From NCBI GenBank assembly GCA_013396635.1, contig WBMW01005035.1, forward strand, positions 310,001 to 374,000: a stretch of 64,000 bases of DNA. Reading direction: 5' to 3'. Positions 48,943 to 60,181 of the stretch are shown here, one piece after another (within the stretch, counting starts at the first letter, position 1; each line of letters starts with the position of its first letter). Below the pieces are notes generated by a model that worked only from the letters and a program-made list of their open reading frames with translations, was not told the origin of the DNA and ran no database searches. Both the position numbers and the translations under genes were made by a program. The DNA comes from Penelope pileata (taxonomy: Eukaryota > Chordata > Aves > Galliformes > Cracidae).

Positions 48943-51806
48943 CTTTCTTCTCCCTTTTTCTCTTTATGTCTTGTCCTAAAAACTCAAGTTGACGTCATCT
49001 GAGTGAAAGGAGCACTAATACATTTTCATTTTCAACTGGGCACAGCAGTCTCTTGCCAGTCCTATATCTGTAACACTAAAGGAGCAGTGCTAATCCAGTG
49101 GAAAAAAATGCAAAGGCCACTTTTAACAGCACAGGACTTAGAAATTTCAGAAAGTTCAGTCAGGACTGTCCAAGACACTTAGCAACCTTCACCAGGTCAC
49201 AGACTTTTTTCATGGAAAGTTTTATCTAAAGTTACCCTTAGATAAGGATGCTGTCTGGACAGTCAACATGGAAATTCCCATCCGTGTCCTCTGTGTGAGA
49301 GGGAAATGTGTTATGGGTTTCTGAAGGAAAAGAAAACATTACAGTACAAGGAATTTGCGATGTTTGCGCATTCCCCACTGGAAGCACAGTTTTCTCCTTG
49401 GCGATATTTGTCTGTTGTCACCCACAATCTCTTCTGTAATATCCAAATATCCACCACTAAATAAGGTGCAGTCTGCATCTTTTCTACCGTGAGACATACT
49501 GAAAGAATAACACAAGCCAGGGTGTTCTCCTTCCCGCGGTCAGAAAATGGTCAGTAAAACTGATGAATTCTGGACAAGCACAGCTATTAAGACAGAAAAC
49601 TTCAAGAGCAACAAAAGGACTTAATATCTCTCTGGTGCCACAGAAATACCTTCATGGGGTCCCAGGAACAGAAGTGGATGGCAATGGGGATTTTACCTTT
49701 GGTTTTGCATGCACTTGCTGCGCTGTATGGAGCAAAACCAGCAGGGTTGCTTGCAGTGTTAAACTTGAAGCTAATGTGCGTCATTTTGCAGGAACCAGCC
49801 TTGCTGAAATGCAAAATGGTTAGACATCCTCCACTTATCATGGCTTACCTTCCCAAAAGAAGATGAAACAGTAGTAAAATTCGGAGAAAATCAGTTTTAA
49901 TTGACATTTAGACTAGCCATGCACAAAAGAAGGGGGAAAAAATGGAGACGTATGTCTTTTGAGGCTTCTTGGCTCCCGACAGTTCACATGCCCTCATTTT
50001 TAGTTCAAACTAAATTAATCTATTAAGGTACAGGAAACCTAATTTCATATCTGACTCTTCTTGAGCAGACACTGGAATACCGAAAAAGGCAGCTAGGTCT
50101 TTATCACAATGCACAATTCAAGGGAAGTGAGAGGTATTATTTATGTGGGTGTGACGTGATGGCTGTGCTGATTCACTCCTGCACTCCAAAGCCCTCCCTG
50201 TACTTCCTAAGTGTTGCAGCACTCGGGGCCGCATTTACAGGGTCCTTATTTGGTGAAGAGGGCTACATGTTTTGGCCAACCCTTTTCCCTCTCTACCTCA
50301 AGCTATTGTTTTGGAAATGGTTCATAGAGGTGTTTTTTTGTGTGTTTTTGTGTTTTGGGTTTTTTTTTAAGATTAGGCTCCCTGTGGCTAAGAATAGCTT
50401 CTGTGCTTATGTGAGCAGCAGCAAAAAGTAAAAAGAGTATCAACAATGTGAATGTCACTGGAGGCAAAAATCCTACTCTACCCATTGTGACACAGTCCAC
50501 TTTGACCGATCTCCAGGTGGCACTTGACTAATTTTGCAACTTCCTCAGTGGGATCCCCAACTGGTGTGACAAAAGGGATAGCGAAGTGAGAGCAATCAGT
50601 CTGTGTCAAGTAATGCCTCTGGTACTGCAAACATGTTGATAATGAGAGACTGCCAACCCCAGAGGGCAATGAACATTGACAAAGCTAGATGTTTTGTCCC
50701 ATAGCAGATGGCTTGCTATGAAGTACCACAAACTGTCAGCTGATGGATTCTCAGAAGGTAGGTCCTGGTGTACTCATGCATGCTTTGCTCTATAACTGTT
50801 TGGAAAGAACAAGATAAAGGAGCTCCAGATACACATCTTGCCTTCTTTTTCTTTCTGGATTTTTCTAGCTATTTTTTTCCAAATTCTTTCTCAGGATATA
50901 GGGGAAGTGTTAGGTCATGGCCTGAACTGGTGATTGAGCACCTGTTGAAGGGCTGTGGCTGGCATGGGGAGCACAGGTAAATTATTTGTGTCTGTGCTCC
51001 CCACATGACTGGAAGGGGTAGACCCAGGGTGGGGCTGCCCAGGGCTCATTTAAGGACCAGCCATGGAGAGGAATGCATCTCTCTCAGAGGTTGGCTGCTC
51101 CTTGGAGAAGTGTTGCTTTGTGGGGAGATCTTGGGCCTCAGTTGTGTGAGTCAAACTTTTGTGAAATCTTTGTTTACGATTGTTAAGACCTGTAATGCTT
51201 TGCCTGGGGTTATGAAGAACCTGTCTGAGACAATTTTGCTTCTTCATTTGTGAAACACAGGGGTCACTGGCATCCTGATAGCCCTTGGTTCTCAGCAGTT
51301 TCTCAAAGTCAGAGTGGGAGTCCCAGGATAGGAGACAAAGGACAAGCTGGAAAGATCTGAGGGGAAGGCTAACAAGGTCACTCAGTTGTTATTTGGAAAC
51401 TCATCATTAAATGCTGTCTTCCAGGGACGAAAGGGCTGAAAATGGCTCTAGGTGTTGGCCCTACAAATAAACCTTTTAAAACGCGTCTCAGGTAGGATGG
51501 ATAAAATCCTGCTTGCTTGAGTTAGCTGGGAAGCTGAAGCAGTTCATTTAAGACACATGCTGTCTTGGTAGCTTCAGAATTTTCTTGTCCAGATGCCAAT
51601 AGGGATTCAGAAACCAAGTGGGCAAATTGGTGACTGGAGTAGAATTATAATTTAATGCAAACATCTGGATTTGCAAGTTTCAGTATTGTCTGCTGGAGTG
51701 GGAACAAATAGGACAACATGGATGCATAGCAATATCCAAAACCAATGTTATTGCCAAACACTTGATAATATCAATGGAGTGAGGGACTACTTAGGAATGG
51801 TGTGCA
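48943..51806. other. Gene-free interval
   Basis: No gene or named repeat is recognised. There is a T/G simple tract near 50330-50370. Confidence 0.6.
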
Positions 51807-51945
51807 TAGGTTGCTCTGAAAGTAATGCCTCCTATTTATTTCTGTGGGAACTGCAACAGCTACAAAGAGTACAATAACACTATTTGATTGAGAAAATTCT
51901 CAGCTACAAAATACTTCAACAGTCACCACCGTTAGCTGTGCATTT

Positions 51946-52416
51946 TCACCAGCAATGAACAAGAGCCTGCATGCCATGCTCATTGAAATCTGCATTAGAG
52001 AAGGTGACCCACTGTTTCACAGCTGCTATGACGGTGTCATTGCTCGGAAAATGTTGCCCACAGAGCCTGCCTGTCATCAGCTCAAACAGATGGAAGTCAG
52101 AAGGCACCAAATCTGGACTACACAGTGGTTGTAGTAGGACTGTCCAGTCAAAATTGGCAGTGTGCTCCACAGCCTTCAAATTGGTATGGGGCCTGGTGTT
52201 ACTGTGTTGCAAGAAAAAGGCTGTCTTCTCTGGCCTGATTCTGGAATTCTGAGCCTTCAGCTTAGTCAGCATAGTGATGTAGCAGGCAGAGCTGATGGTT
52301 TCTCTGGGTTCCAGGAAATCCAGAAAGATCACCCCTTTCTTATCCCAAAAGACCGTGCATGTCACTTTACCCGCTGAGGGCCACATCTTGAACACTTTCT
52401 TCAGTGGAGAATTCAC
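51946..52416 (-). pseudogene. Mariner transposase pseudogene, C-terminal catalytic part
   Basis: This is a 156-codon frame with SAGKVTCTVFWDKKGVIFLDFL, QHSNTRPH (the second Asp of the triad changed to Ser) and SPDLVPSDFHLFELM (third Asp intact). Loss of the second metal-binding Asp makes it inactive regardless of the upstream breaks. Confidence 0.8.
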
Positions 52417-52422
52417 ATATCA

Positions 52423-52605
52423 CTACTCTGTGAACTGCTGTTTTGACTCCGGCTCGTAGTGGTGACGCCATTTCTCATCACTGGTGATGGTGTGATCCAG
52501 GAAACTGTCACCTTCAGCCTCGCATTGGTTCAGTAGGTCCTGAGAAACTTTGCATACAGTGTTCTTTCTGCTTCTATGTGAGCATTTGTGGGATCTACCT
52601 GGCAC
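52423..52605 (-). pseudogene. Mariner transposase pseudogene, middle part with first catalytic Asp
   Basis: The frame contains FLDHTITSDEKWRHHYEPES, which matches the mariner block around the first Asp of the DD34D triad. It is open for only 60 codons and ends at a stop. Confidence 0.8.
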
Positions 52606-52696
52606 AGCTTTTATGGTATTCCAACATTGTCACCATCATTTCCAAAGTGTTGAAGCTGATATTCAGCTCCATACGCAGTTACCTGGTCATAATCCA

Positions 52697-52990
52697 TCAG
52701 TTTGTGTGGATGAGCTGATTGAGATGCTCTTCATTTCGTGGTGTGACAGCTGTGCATGGCTGTCCGGAACATGGCTTGTCTTTCATGCTGCTGTCGCCAC
52801 TGCTGGAATGCACCACCCATGATCTCACTGTGCTAACATCCACTGTTTGGTCTCCATAAACATTTAGCAAGCATTGATGAATGACAGTGGGTGCCATTTT
52901 TTCCACATGGAGGAATTCAATTGCACACCTTTGCTCCATCCACACTTCGATGTCAGACGCCATTTGGTCAGACTGCCCCTCTGCTGCCAT
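52697..52990 (-). pseudogene. Mariner transposase pseudogene, N-terminal part
   Basis: This 97-codon frame contains the mariner DNA-binding region: EQRCAIEFLHVEKMAP followed by a helix-turn-helix with VDVSTVRSWV and a GQPCTAV linker. It is separated from the next part of the transposase by stops and frame changes. It is a remnant inside the mariner at 51807-53129. Confidence 0.8.
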
Positions 52991-53334
52991 CTGTCACATG
53001 GCAACAACATGGAATGAAATATTGGTGGGAAGGTTCAACCTCTGCTGCCGTACCACCAACATCTGCCTCTGACCTTGTGAGCCAACATAATAAAACAGGA
53101 GGCATTACTTTCAGAGCAGCCCTTGTATAAGGCAGATATATAAGTCTTAAATTGTTCAGCGAACTTTGTCTACCACCAGTCAGCGTCTCAAGCTGCTCAG
53201 TGAGCTGTTACCTGAAAAAGAGTGGGTTCAGTACATGAGATGCAGGGCATATCTTGTGGGTGGGGATGCTTGAAGATGGTGACCTTCGGGAGCTGATTAC
53301 ATAGGAACAGGATAAGCCCATCCGTTATGAAGGT

Positions 53335-53470
53335 CCATAAGGACATGAAAACTGCTACATTGCATTGGACCAAATGTCTATGTAACCTAACATCTGGCCC
53401 CCAACAGAGCCCATGAGTTGAAGCCTATGGAGAAGCAAGAACAAGGGCAACTGTATACAGTACTTCCCCT
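53335..53470 (+). mobile_element. Probable ancient interspersed repeat fragment
   Basis: Words such as AAGGACATGAAAACTGC, TGGACCAAATGTC and CCTAACATCTGG, ending near ATACAGTACTTCCCCT, resemble a diverged amniote interspersed repeat whose consensus reads roughly 'aagaacataagaactgccatactgg...accaaaggtcc'. I cannot name the family from memory with certainty. Confidence 0.35.
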
Positions 53471-55540
53471 CACTGCTCCTCCTGCTGTTTTCAGGTCATG
53501 GACTTCATGAGCCAGATGTGGTTTCTGTGCATTTAGTAACTTTCAGTGGATTTCTTTTCAGTGAATTCTCCTTGCTTACATTCCATGTAAGCTGCTTGTA
53601 TCCACAACTTTCCTTGGTAAGAAGATCCCCAGATCTGCTACCTGTTGCACGAAGGGCCATGTCCCTTTGTTGGTTTTTCAGTCTGCCTTCTGATGGCTTC
53701 CATAATGCTGCCTGTTCTTGCACAGGAAGAGTTGGTGCAGTCTGCTCCATCCCACTCCCATGCCTCACAAGCCCAGAGGCCTCTTTCATGTGCCTCCCAG
53801 TCATTTCTTATCTATCCTGAAGATACCTGTTCTGTTTGGTAGGAAACTGAGCTGCAGGGTGGGTCTTGTGAAGGACTTGTACTATTTTTACGTACGGCCT
53901 TGCTTGCCCTCAGACTCCAAAGGGTCTTGTTGCATCTTGTAGTCATGAATGAAAGCCTCCAGCTTGTTCAGAGCCTGAGTTCCAGCTCTAAATGCTGCAA
54001 GCATCACGTTTTGGCAGAGCTATGGGGATATAAATAATAGCCTGCACTTGAATCTCAGGGAGGAACTGTACCTAACCGTGCCGTACTCGCACAAGCCATT
54101 CCTGGAACCCTCTTCACTTTCCCATCCTCCCTTACACCTCCCTAACTTTGCCAGTAACCCATACTCCCAGCTTCACTTCCAGGAGTCTTGTGAGGTTACC
54201 CATGTCTATAACTTGCTCTTTGTAATCAAACTCATGAAGTTTCTGGCAACAGTCAGCAGCTTAGCCTTTTGTCTCATTGTTCTGGCATGTAAATCCCTTG
54301 CAACTGCCCAGGGAAACCAGGAGCTGCCACCTGCCTGAGCCTTGCTGAATACTTACTGCAAGCATAGTGTGCTCACTGCTGTCTGTGTGTCACTGTGACC
54401 TCTGAGCACATCATCCAAAATAACCTCATGCATGCAACCAGGAATAGAAAGAAAGGAAGGATGCATTTTATGTAAATGTAGTCAGAAAGTCTGCAAGACA
54501 AATTGCTTTAAGTGGTTTGAAAGATGAAGAATTATGACTCACTTCCAGAAGGAACTATTTCTGATGGGCTGAGAGAAGTATTGTGTCTTAGGCAGGTACA
54601 TGGTTGCCATTACAAATGGTGAGTTTTACCTGCCTTGTGGATGGATAGAGGTTCAACAAACTGTCCGGTGGGCATGCAGATCAGGTGTGTTTTGTTAGCA
54701 CTAAGAGAGCTCTGCAGCTGGAGGACGGATCTGCTTACCTGCAGTCTAGTTTCACGCACAGCTTTTGCAGCCAGTGCCGGTATGCTCTCAACATGAACAT
54801 GAACCTATGAGACACGTGTGCCCAGGCAAGCAGGAATCTCCCAACCAATTTGAAGCAACAGCATATCTAATTAAACGCTCTGCTTGCCACAGTGCCAATG
54901 GGCAGCAGCGCAGAATGTGGAATGACGGTGGCCAGCATGGGTAGCTGTGTCCCAGGGAGTGCCAGAAGTCTCTTCTGCTCTCAGGCCATCAGCCCTCAGC
55001 TCCTCCAAAGCTGAGGATCCAGGGATGTTTACCAACACTTCTCTGCAAATGCAGCTACTCGTACCCTTATTCAGCATGCAGACAGCATTCTCTTCTGAGT
55101 GTTTTTCTTCCCCTAACCTCTTGCAAGAGATTTCACTGAATTAATCTGTGGCTGTTGACAATGTCACGTTGCCCAGGGCCATGTCCAGCAGACTCCTACT
55201 GAAAGCAGGTTGTCGCACATTTCTGAGAGTGACCAGCTATCATTCATCACAGCTTTCATTGCAGTGCTCCTGGATTTTCCAAACCTCTGCTCCCTTTTCC
55301 ATCCTTGGAGGACAGGAATGCAAGTTCACCCGGAAACCACCTTTCCCTTTTAAGCAAGTGCATTTCTGAGAGCATTTGGTATTTCCCATCTCTCGATACC
55401 ACATTTTTTCCACTGACTCCGCAAGCAGCGCCAGGAGCTTCAGCGAGTGCTTAAATCCATCAGCACACCAGGAAGCACAGGAAGCCAAACACCGAAGCTT
55501 CCCATCCCGTGTGCAGCAGAGGGGTCAGAGCCACTTTGCC

Positions 55541-55740
55541 CTGCGGCGCGATGACCCATTACCGTCATCCCCCTGCTGCCGGGACAGGAAGGCGCTCTCG
55601 GCCTGGCTCCGGCGCCCCGAGCCCTCCCTGGGCCACCTCTTCCTCCAAAGACATGCCGCGGATGCCGGGGCTGGTGGCCGAGTGGCACAAAGCCTGCATT
55701 GTCCGCGCTCGCCGCCTGGAGAGGCGATCTAATTGTCTTC
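55541..55740. promoter_or_regulatory. CpG-island-like block downstream of IGF2
   Basis: I count 19 CpG dinucleotides in these 200 bases, in sequence of high GC, while the flanks are CpG-poor. It lies about 4 kb beyond the IGF2 poly(A) sites. No exon is recognised in it, although several frames are open because stops are scarce in such composition. Confidence 0.5.
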
Positions 55741-55875
55741 CCCGGCTCACAGCAACAATTTGCTGGCAGCAAGGCTTGTGTCATTATATAACTGGAGATA
55801 GCCTGACTTGTAAACAGATCTCCAGAGCATGTCTGTCTTGCCTTACTTCGGATAAACAATAAGCTCCGGGCTGGC
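55741..55875. promoter_or_regulatory. Candidate enhancer next to the CpG-rich block
   Basis: This compact, non-repetitive stretch holds several transcription-factor-like words: AACAATTTG (SOX-type), TTATATAA, ACTTGTAAACAG and GGATAAACAATA (forkhead-type, with a SOX-type overlap). Mammalian Igf2/H19 endoderm enhancers use forkhead sites, so the content is suggestive only. Confidence 0.3.
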
Positions 55876-57101
55876 TGACACCTTGGTGCTGTTTGTAAGG
55901 GCATGAAAAGCAGTGGCAGGGGTGAGCAAAGCCTTCATGGGGGCGATTTGTCAGGGCATTGCCTCCTTGTGCTTGTCAATATGAAGTCAAGAGGGGAATT
56001 CCAGGGAACCTGAGGCTTTGACAACAAACCTAGAGATCTTTTGGGCTCCTTCAGCACTTTTTCATTTCCATGCTCATATTCATGAGTTTTTCTTTTCCCA
56101 TTTCCTGACCCTATTCTATGCTACCTCGGAAGGGTAAAAGCCATCCTCCTCTATTCCCATCTGCAAGGGAGCTTGGAATTCCCATGTATGACTTCCAAAC
56201 TGGTGAAGTACCACCTACTCACAGAGGATGGTGTTCTGCCTCTTCCTCTCTTTCTGGGGACAAACCCCACTGGGGAAACCAAAACTCGGACCCTGTTGGC
56301 CAAGCTTTCACCTGAACAAAGGAAGAAATGCCCAAAGACATCTTCTCCCAGGGCTCATTGGAGCTGAAGCCAAAGGCATCGCATTGTCACGGTCATCTGT
56401 GCCCCTCAGGCTCCTTGGGATCCCCTAGGGATGCTCTGCACCAGAGGCTGTAGAGAAGAAACTGCTCTCCTTCTTTGGGTTTCACCTTATGCTTCTGCAC
56501 GTGGTGGCATCAACAGACACAATTTCTAGTCTGGAAAGCTGCTTCTCACTGACTGCAGGGGACAACTTAACCTTCATGTTAACCTTACTGGTGAGCTTCC
56601 TAGGTAGTTGTTTTGCTGCCTGAGCCTGAAACAGCAAGCAAGGAAGGGGAGTCAAAAGGAGAAAATAAGTCCCTGGGCTGGAATTTGAACCCTCTCTTAG
56701 TTTTCTCTATAAAGACCAGACAGGTTGAGAGGAAAGGGCTGCTCAAACTTGGTCAGAGCCGTCCTGAAGGCAGGTGTCTAAAGTGCTACCCTTTGTGGAG
56801 AAGGGCTAGAGCTGAATATGCCAGCACCAGAAATGGGCTATTTACCTCTTTAAGGTCATCCCCTTATTGCACCTTTCCTCTGCTCTCAATACTGCTTGCC
56901 TTTCCTATTTTTTCCTCCTTGTTTTTCCTGTGCCTCTGAAGCTTTGGGCACTCCATCCCTCCCGCAGAAAGAGGGCAGAAAAATGCTGGGAGGTTGCAGC
57001 TCTATTCTAACTTGGCAGCTGCTGGCTCTGTGCGTCCATCTTCCTCCGCTCCTCTCTCCCCCACTGTTAGATTCAATTTCATAAATAAATACCCCACATA
57101 T

Positions 57102-57109
57102 TGACGTCA
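57102..57109. promoter_or_regulatory. Palindromic CRE (TGACGTCA)
   Basis: A perfect CRE sits in a non-repetitive stretch (about 57060-57350) that also has AAACAAAGATTA and ATAATCAAGTATCAAAAG. It is about 2.9 kb downstream of the IGF2 end and a candidate cAMP- or AP-1-family responsive site. Confidence 0.4.
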
Positions 57110-58423
57110 TTGTAGGCCTTGAGAAATAATACTCCTGTCGCTTTCTTTGCTAAGCATGGGGAACAGAGGGGAGAAGGAGGAGGAACAGAAGCAACAATGT
57201 CTTGAAAGATGAAGTCTTAATATTCTCCTAATCGCCTCCCTCCTTTGCAGCTATGCCCCAGCTGTGAAGAAAACAAAGATTACCATTATCAGTGTACCCT
57301 TGTGGCTTGAGACAGGATAATCAAGTATCAAAAGTTCCTATTATGGGTGATTTTCTTAGGAGGGAGGAAGATGGAGAGACCCTGTCCTAGAAGCTAGAGG
57401 GGTACCCTCACAGGTCCCTGAGCTCTTGTCATGGAGTTAAGAAAACGGTATCCAAAATGCACTTAAAGTTCATGTTTCTATATCTGTTTAAGACACTGGT
57501 GATGTTTCCAGCCATGTCGCATTGCAAATCTCTTTCCCTCACTTCATTACTGAAGGTTGATTGGCTGCTTCATAGACCAAACCGTGATGAGTCAAAACCA
57601 AGACCACTGAGGTCACGCCTTTTTCCCAATTCTAACATTCTACCAGGTTATTTCTCCACATCATGAAATAATTTGCTTTTTCTATTGGTTTATTTTGCTA
57701 GAAGAACAAAAGCATCGATGTTTCAGCTTATAAACCTGTTAACTCAAAAAAATCTGCAAACTCCTTCAACAGGATCAATGAACAGAGTGCAAGGAAAGTG
57801 AAGCTGGGCTTGAGTTTGCTACTCAGAGGCCTTCAGCACACCTGGGGAAACACAGGGCTCTGAAACCCAGGAGATGCTGGAAGCATTGGCTGAGAAACAG
57901 GCTGCGATGCCTCCAGGTCTGCAAGCACTGTGAATGGGGCCAGCTCTGTTGCCCACAGTGACACCAGCGCTGCCCTATCCCACTGCAGGTGGCGTTCCAG
58001 AATGTCCTGTTCCTGCTTAAGGCACCAGCCCCAGAGGCATGCCAGCAGCCAGCTGGAGACTAGAAGAACTCAATTTGAGTGTCTAGTCTGACCTCCGACA
58101 CTGCCCAAACCAAAAAACCTTGTTCAGGAATGTAACATCTCCATGTCCTTCTTGCTTGCCGAGTGAGAGCCTGGCAAGGTGGAAACCTCAGCCTTCAGAT
58201 CACTGTTGGCAGGTACAAGGAGAAGGCAGGGAAAGAGGATCTCGCAAGCCACGCTGCAAAGACTGGCGTGATTTTGATGAGCGAGGTATTCCTTGGGATG
58301 TGCACGGCTGGGAGCACAGCAGCAAAGCGAGGAGAGAAAAGACACTAGATGCCAGTGGTTTTATTGATAATGTGTTAGAAATGGAAGGTTCTTCCCTTCC
58401 TTCAGTGCAGGTAGGTACATCAC

Positions 58424-58442
58424 CAAAAAAAAAAAAAAAAAA
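58424..58442. repeat. A homopolymer
   Basis: A run of about 18 A follows TCACC. No retrotransposon body is visible immediately upstream, so I treat it as a simple repeat. Confidence 0.8.
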
Positions 58443-58638
58443 GAGTTTTTGAGATGAATGAAGCTTTTAGGGAATAAGGAAGGAGAGCAACCAGTCTGGA
58501 AGTTCAGTCTTTTCTGTCAGCACTGGTACTACTCACTGAAGGCTAAGAAAACAGCTCAGCTGCTTTCTGGATTTAAAAATAAAAAATAATCTGAGAAACA
58601 ACATAGAAGAATGGAAAAAGAAGAAAAGTATATGTTGA

Positions 58639-59499
58639 TTGCTGTTCTTTTTTTTCCCCCTTTATTTCCCCATATCCAGAAAAAGCCAAGTGGTTTACAC
58701 ACCTTGCAAAGGCTGCGGCCATCTCCCTACAGCACACTGCACTCTCTCTCCTTCCCTGTATCCCACTGGAAAAATGCCCTCTGAACTGATGCTTTATGCA
58801 AAACTCCCTTTCTCTTTGCCTTCTGCAGAATTCCACAGTAGCATTGAGACCAAGGGAGTGACTTTTCCTGGGGCACCAAACACCACTACAGACTTTTCTA
58901 CTAGCATCCCCTTGTATGTCAGTAGAGCACAGGTCATTGGATCAGATAGGTTGGAGGCTTATCTGATGCGCAGACCTAGTCTAAGCTGTGGATATCCTCT
59001 GCAGGGTTTCCAAGCCGTGCCTGTGATTTTATCTATCGACCTGCAAAGCGGCTTTGCAGGCAACAGGAGTTACTTGAGGTCCATCAGAAGGAGCAAAGGT
59101 CCCATCTCACCCAGTCTCCCCAGCCCAGGGGACCTCGTTGACCAGGAGCAGGCTCAGCCCCCTGTGGCTGCTTGGATCTCTCCTTGCAAGCCAGCGTGCT
59201 CCTCACTGGGTGCCATTTCAAACAATTTTCTGGTTATCCAAAAAATGAGCCTAAATTTACCACTCTGCTCTGGCCCCATGGCAGGCCAGGTGGAAAGGAG
59301 CCACGTTTTGCTGTGCAGCTTCTTAACAGCATCCCTATCCTCGCTACCCAAACCCCATCGTGTTTCTGCATATTTGTCCCACCGATGCAATGACTCAACC
59401 ACAAACATCAGGATGCAGGTGTCAAGACTGTTGGCATCCTGTGAAGGAAGAGTGCTCAGCACACCTCTGCAAGTGCCCAAGTCCCTATATTTTATGTGA
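58639..59499 (+). other. Unexplained 286-codon open frame downstream of IGF2
   Basis: This is the longest open frame in the window. It converges on the IGF2 3' end from the opposite strand. The product begins MLFFFFPLYFP, but those codons overlap a textbook 3' splice-site pattern (a long pyrimidine run ending CCATATCCAG at 58678), so a real exon might begin at 58679. A second acceptor-like CTTCTGCAG ends at 58829. I recognise no domain; the protein is Ser-, Leu- and Pro-rich with scattered Cys. At roughly 50% GC an open frame this long is unlikely by chance alone, yet nothing else supports coding. It may be a non-coding RNA exon or simply chance. Confidence 0.2.
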
Positions 59500-59949
59500 A
59501 GCTGAGGCACTTCCAGCAGCATCAATGCAGTGCTTGGAAATGGCATTGGCATCCTTATGGATCTCCCAGCCCCATTGCTTGCTGCATGGTGGAAGCAGGC
59601 AAGAGGTGCGGCTAAAGTCTCATCTGTTTGTTAATCATCTCTGAACATCCCCCATGACCACAATTTTTGCAGCAGAGAACAATCTCTCAACACAAAACTT
59701 CCAGCAGTGACCACCAGAAGCTACGATTAAATCAGTCCTCACCCCCTTAGACGGACACCTGTTGGTACAAAAAAAAACAAAGGTCCATGATGCTGGGGTG
59801 GGGATGGGAAGAGATCCAACCCTTCCACACCTGCAGTGAATCTAGAAGGATCAGTAGACTTGCGATGAAGGTCCCATCTTGCTTGGTGTGGCTTTCTCCC
59901 CACCCAAATCCAACCCCAAGAGCAAAAATAAACCGAAAGAAAAAGTCAG
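59500..59949. other. Short spacer between the 286-codon frame and the IGF2 3' end
   Basis: I see no gene or repeat here apart from a short A run near 59770. Sequence downstream of the distal IGF2 poly(A) site is included. Confidence 0.6.
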
Positions 59950-59970
59950 GTTTTGTATTCTGGATGGATA

Positions 59971-59976
59971 TTTATT
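59971..59976 (-). terminator. IGF2: Candidate IGF2 poly(A) signal (distal)
   Basis: AATAAA on the minus strand in the context GCAAATAAATATCC is followed by T-rich sequence starting about 30 bases on (GACTTTTTCTTTCGG). Cleavage would fall near 59950. I cannot tell which of the two signals is used more. Confidence 0.5.
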
Positions 59977-60140
59977 TGCTTAACAGATTTTCTTCTTTTT
60001 TTTTTCATTTTTCTTTTTTTCGGTACAAAGCATCCAGGAAAGCTTTTACTTCTCTTTTTAAAAAATAAAAACTAGGTTTCTTTTAAAAAAAGACACATGA
60101 AAAGGAAAAAAAAAAGTCAATTATTTGCAATTGCTGTGTT

Positions 60141-60146
60141 TTTATT
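60141..60146 (-). terminator. IGF2: Candidate IGF2 poly(A) signal (proximal)
   Basis: AATAAA on the minus strand is followed within about 30 bases by an uninterrupted T-rich stretch (GACTTTTTTTTTTCC), the usual hexamer plus U-rich downstream element. Cleavage would fall near 60120. Confidence 0.5.
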
Positions 60147-60153
60147 CCGCCTT

Positions 60154-60181
60154 CCCCACCCCACCCCCTCTGTTCCCCCCC
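60154..60181 (-). promoter_or_regulatory. IGF2: Second G-quadruplex motif in the IGF2 3' UTR
   Basis: On the sense strand, runs of 7, 5, 4 and 4 G are separated by loops of 6, 1 and 1 bases. The motif ends 8 bases upstream of the proximal AATAAA (60146), a position where a structure could affect poly(A) site choice. Confidence 0.5.

Larger units (their letters stand above)
51807..53129 (-). mobile_element. Decayed mariner transposon (Galluhop / Mariner1_GG type)
   Basis: The terminal inverted repeats are clear. The left end reads TTGCTCTGAAAGTAATGCCT from 51811, and the reverse complement of the right end (about 53094-53127) reads GGCTGCTCTGAAAGTAATGC. TA dinucleotides sit at both borders, as expected of mariner target sites. 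The transposase is on the minus strand in three broken frames: the N-terminal helix-turn-helix part (52990-52697), a middle part with the first catalytic Asp context TSDEKW (52605-52423), and the C-terminal part (52416-51946). In the last, the second catalytic site reads QHSN where the family has HDN, while the third (PDLVPSDFH) is kept. The element of about 1.32 kb is non-autonomous and cannot make active enzyme. Confidence 0.92.
53471..58638. other. Gene-free interval immediately downstream of IGF2
   Basis: It holds the CpG-rich block and CRE listed separately. It has no recognised exons. Its relatively low repeat content compared with the sequence to the left makes it a natural place for IGF2 regulatory elements. 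Confidence 0.55.

Noticed and set aside
52162..53130. Several plus-strand frames between 52162 and 53130
   Set aside because: They are shadows of the mariner transposase, which reads on the minus strand.
55376..55862. Overlapping frames of 117-118 codons on the plus strand and 154 on the minus strand
   Set aside because: Open frames in a CpG-rich block with no shared motif; composition explains them.
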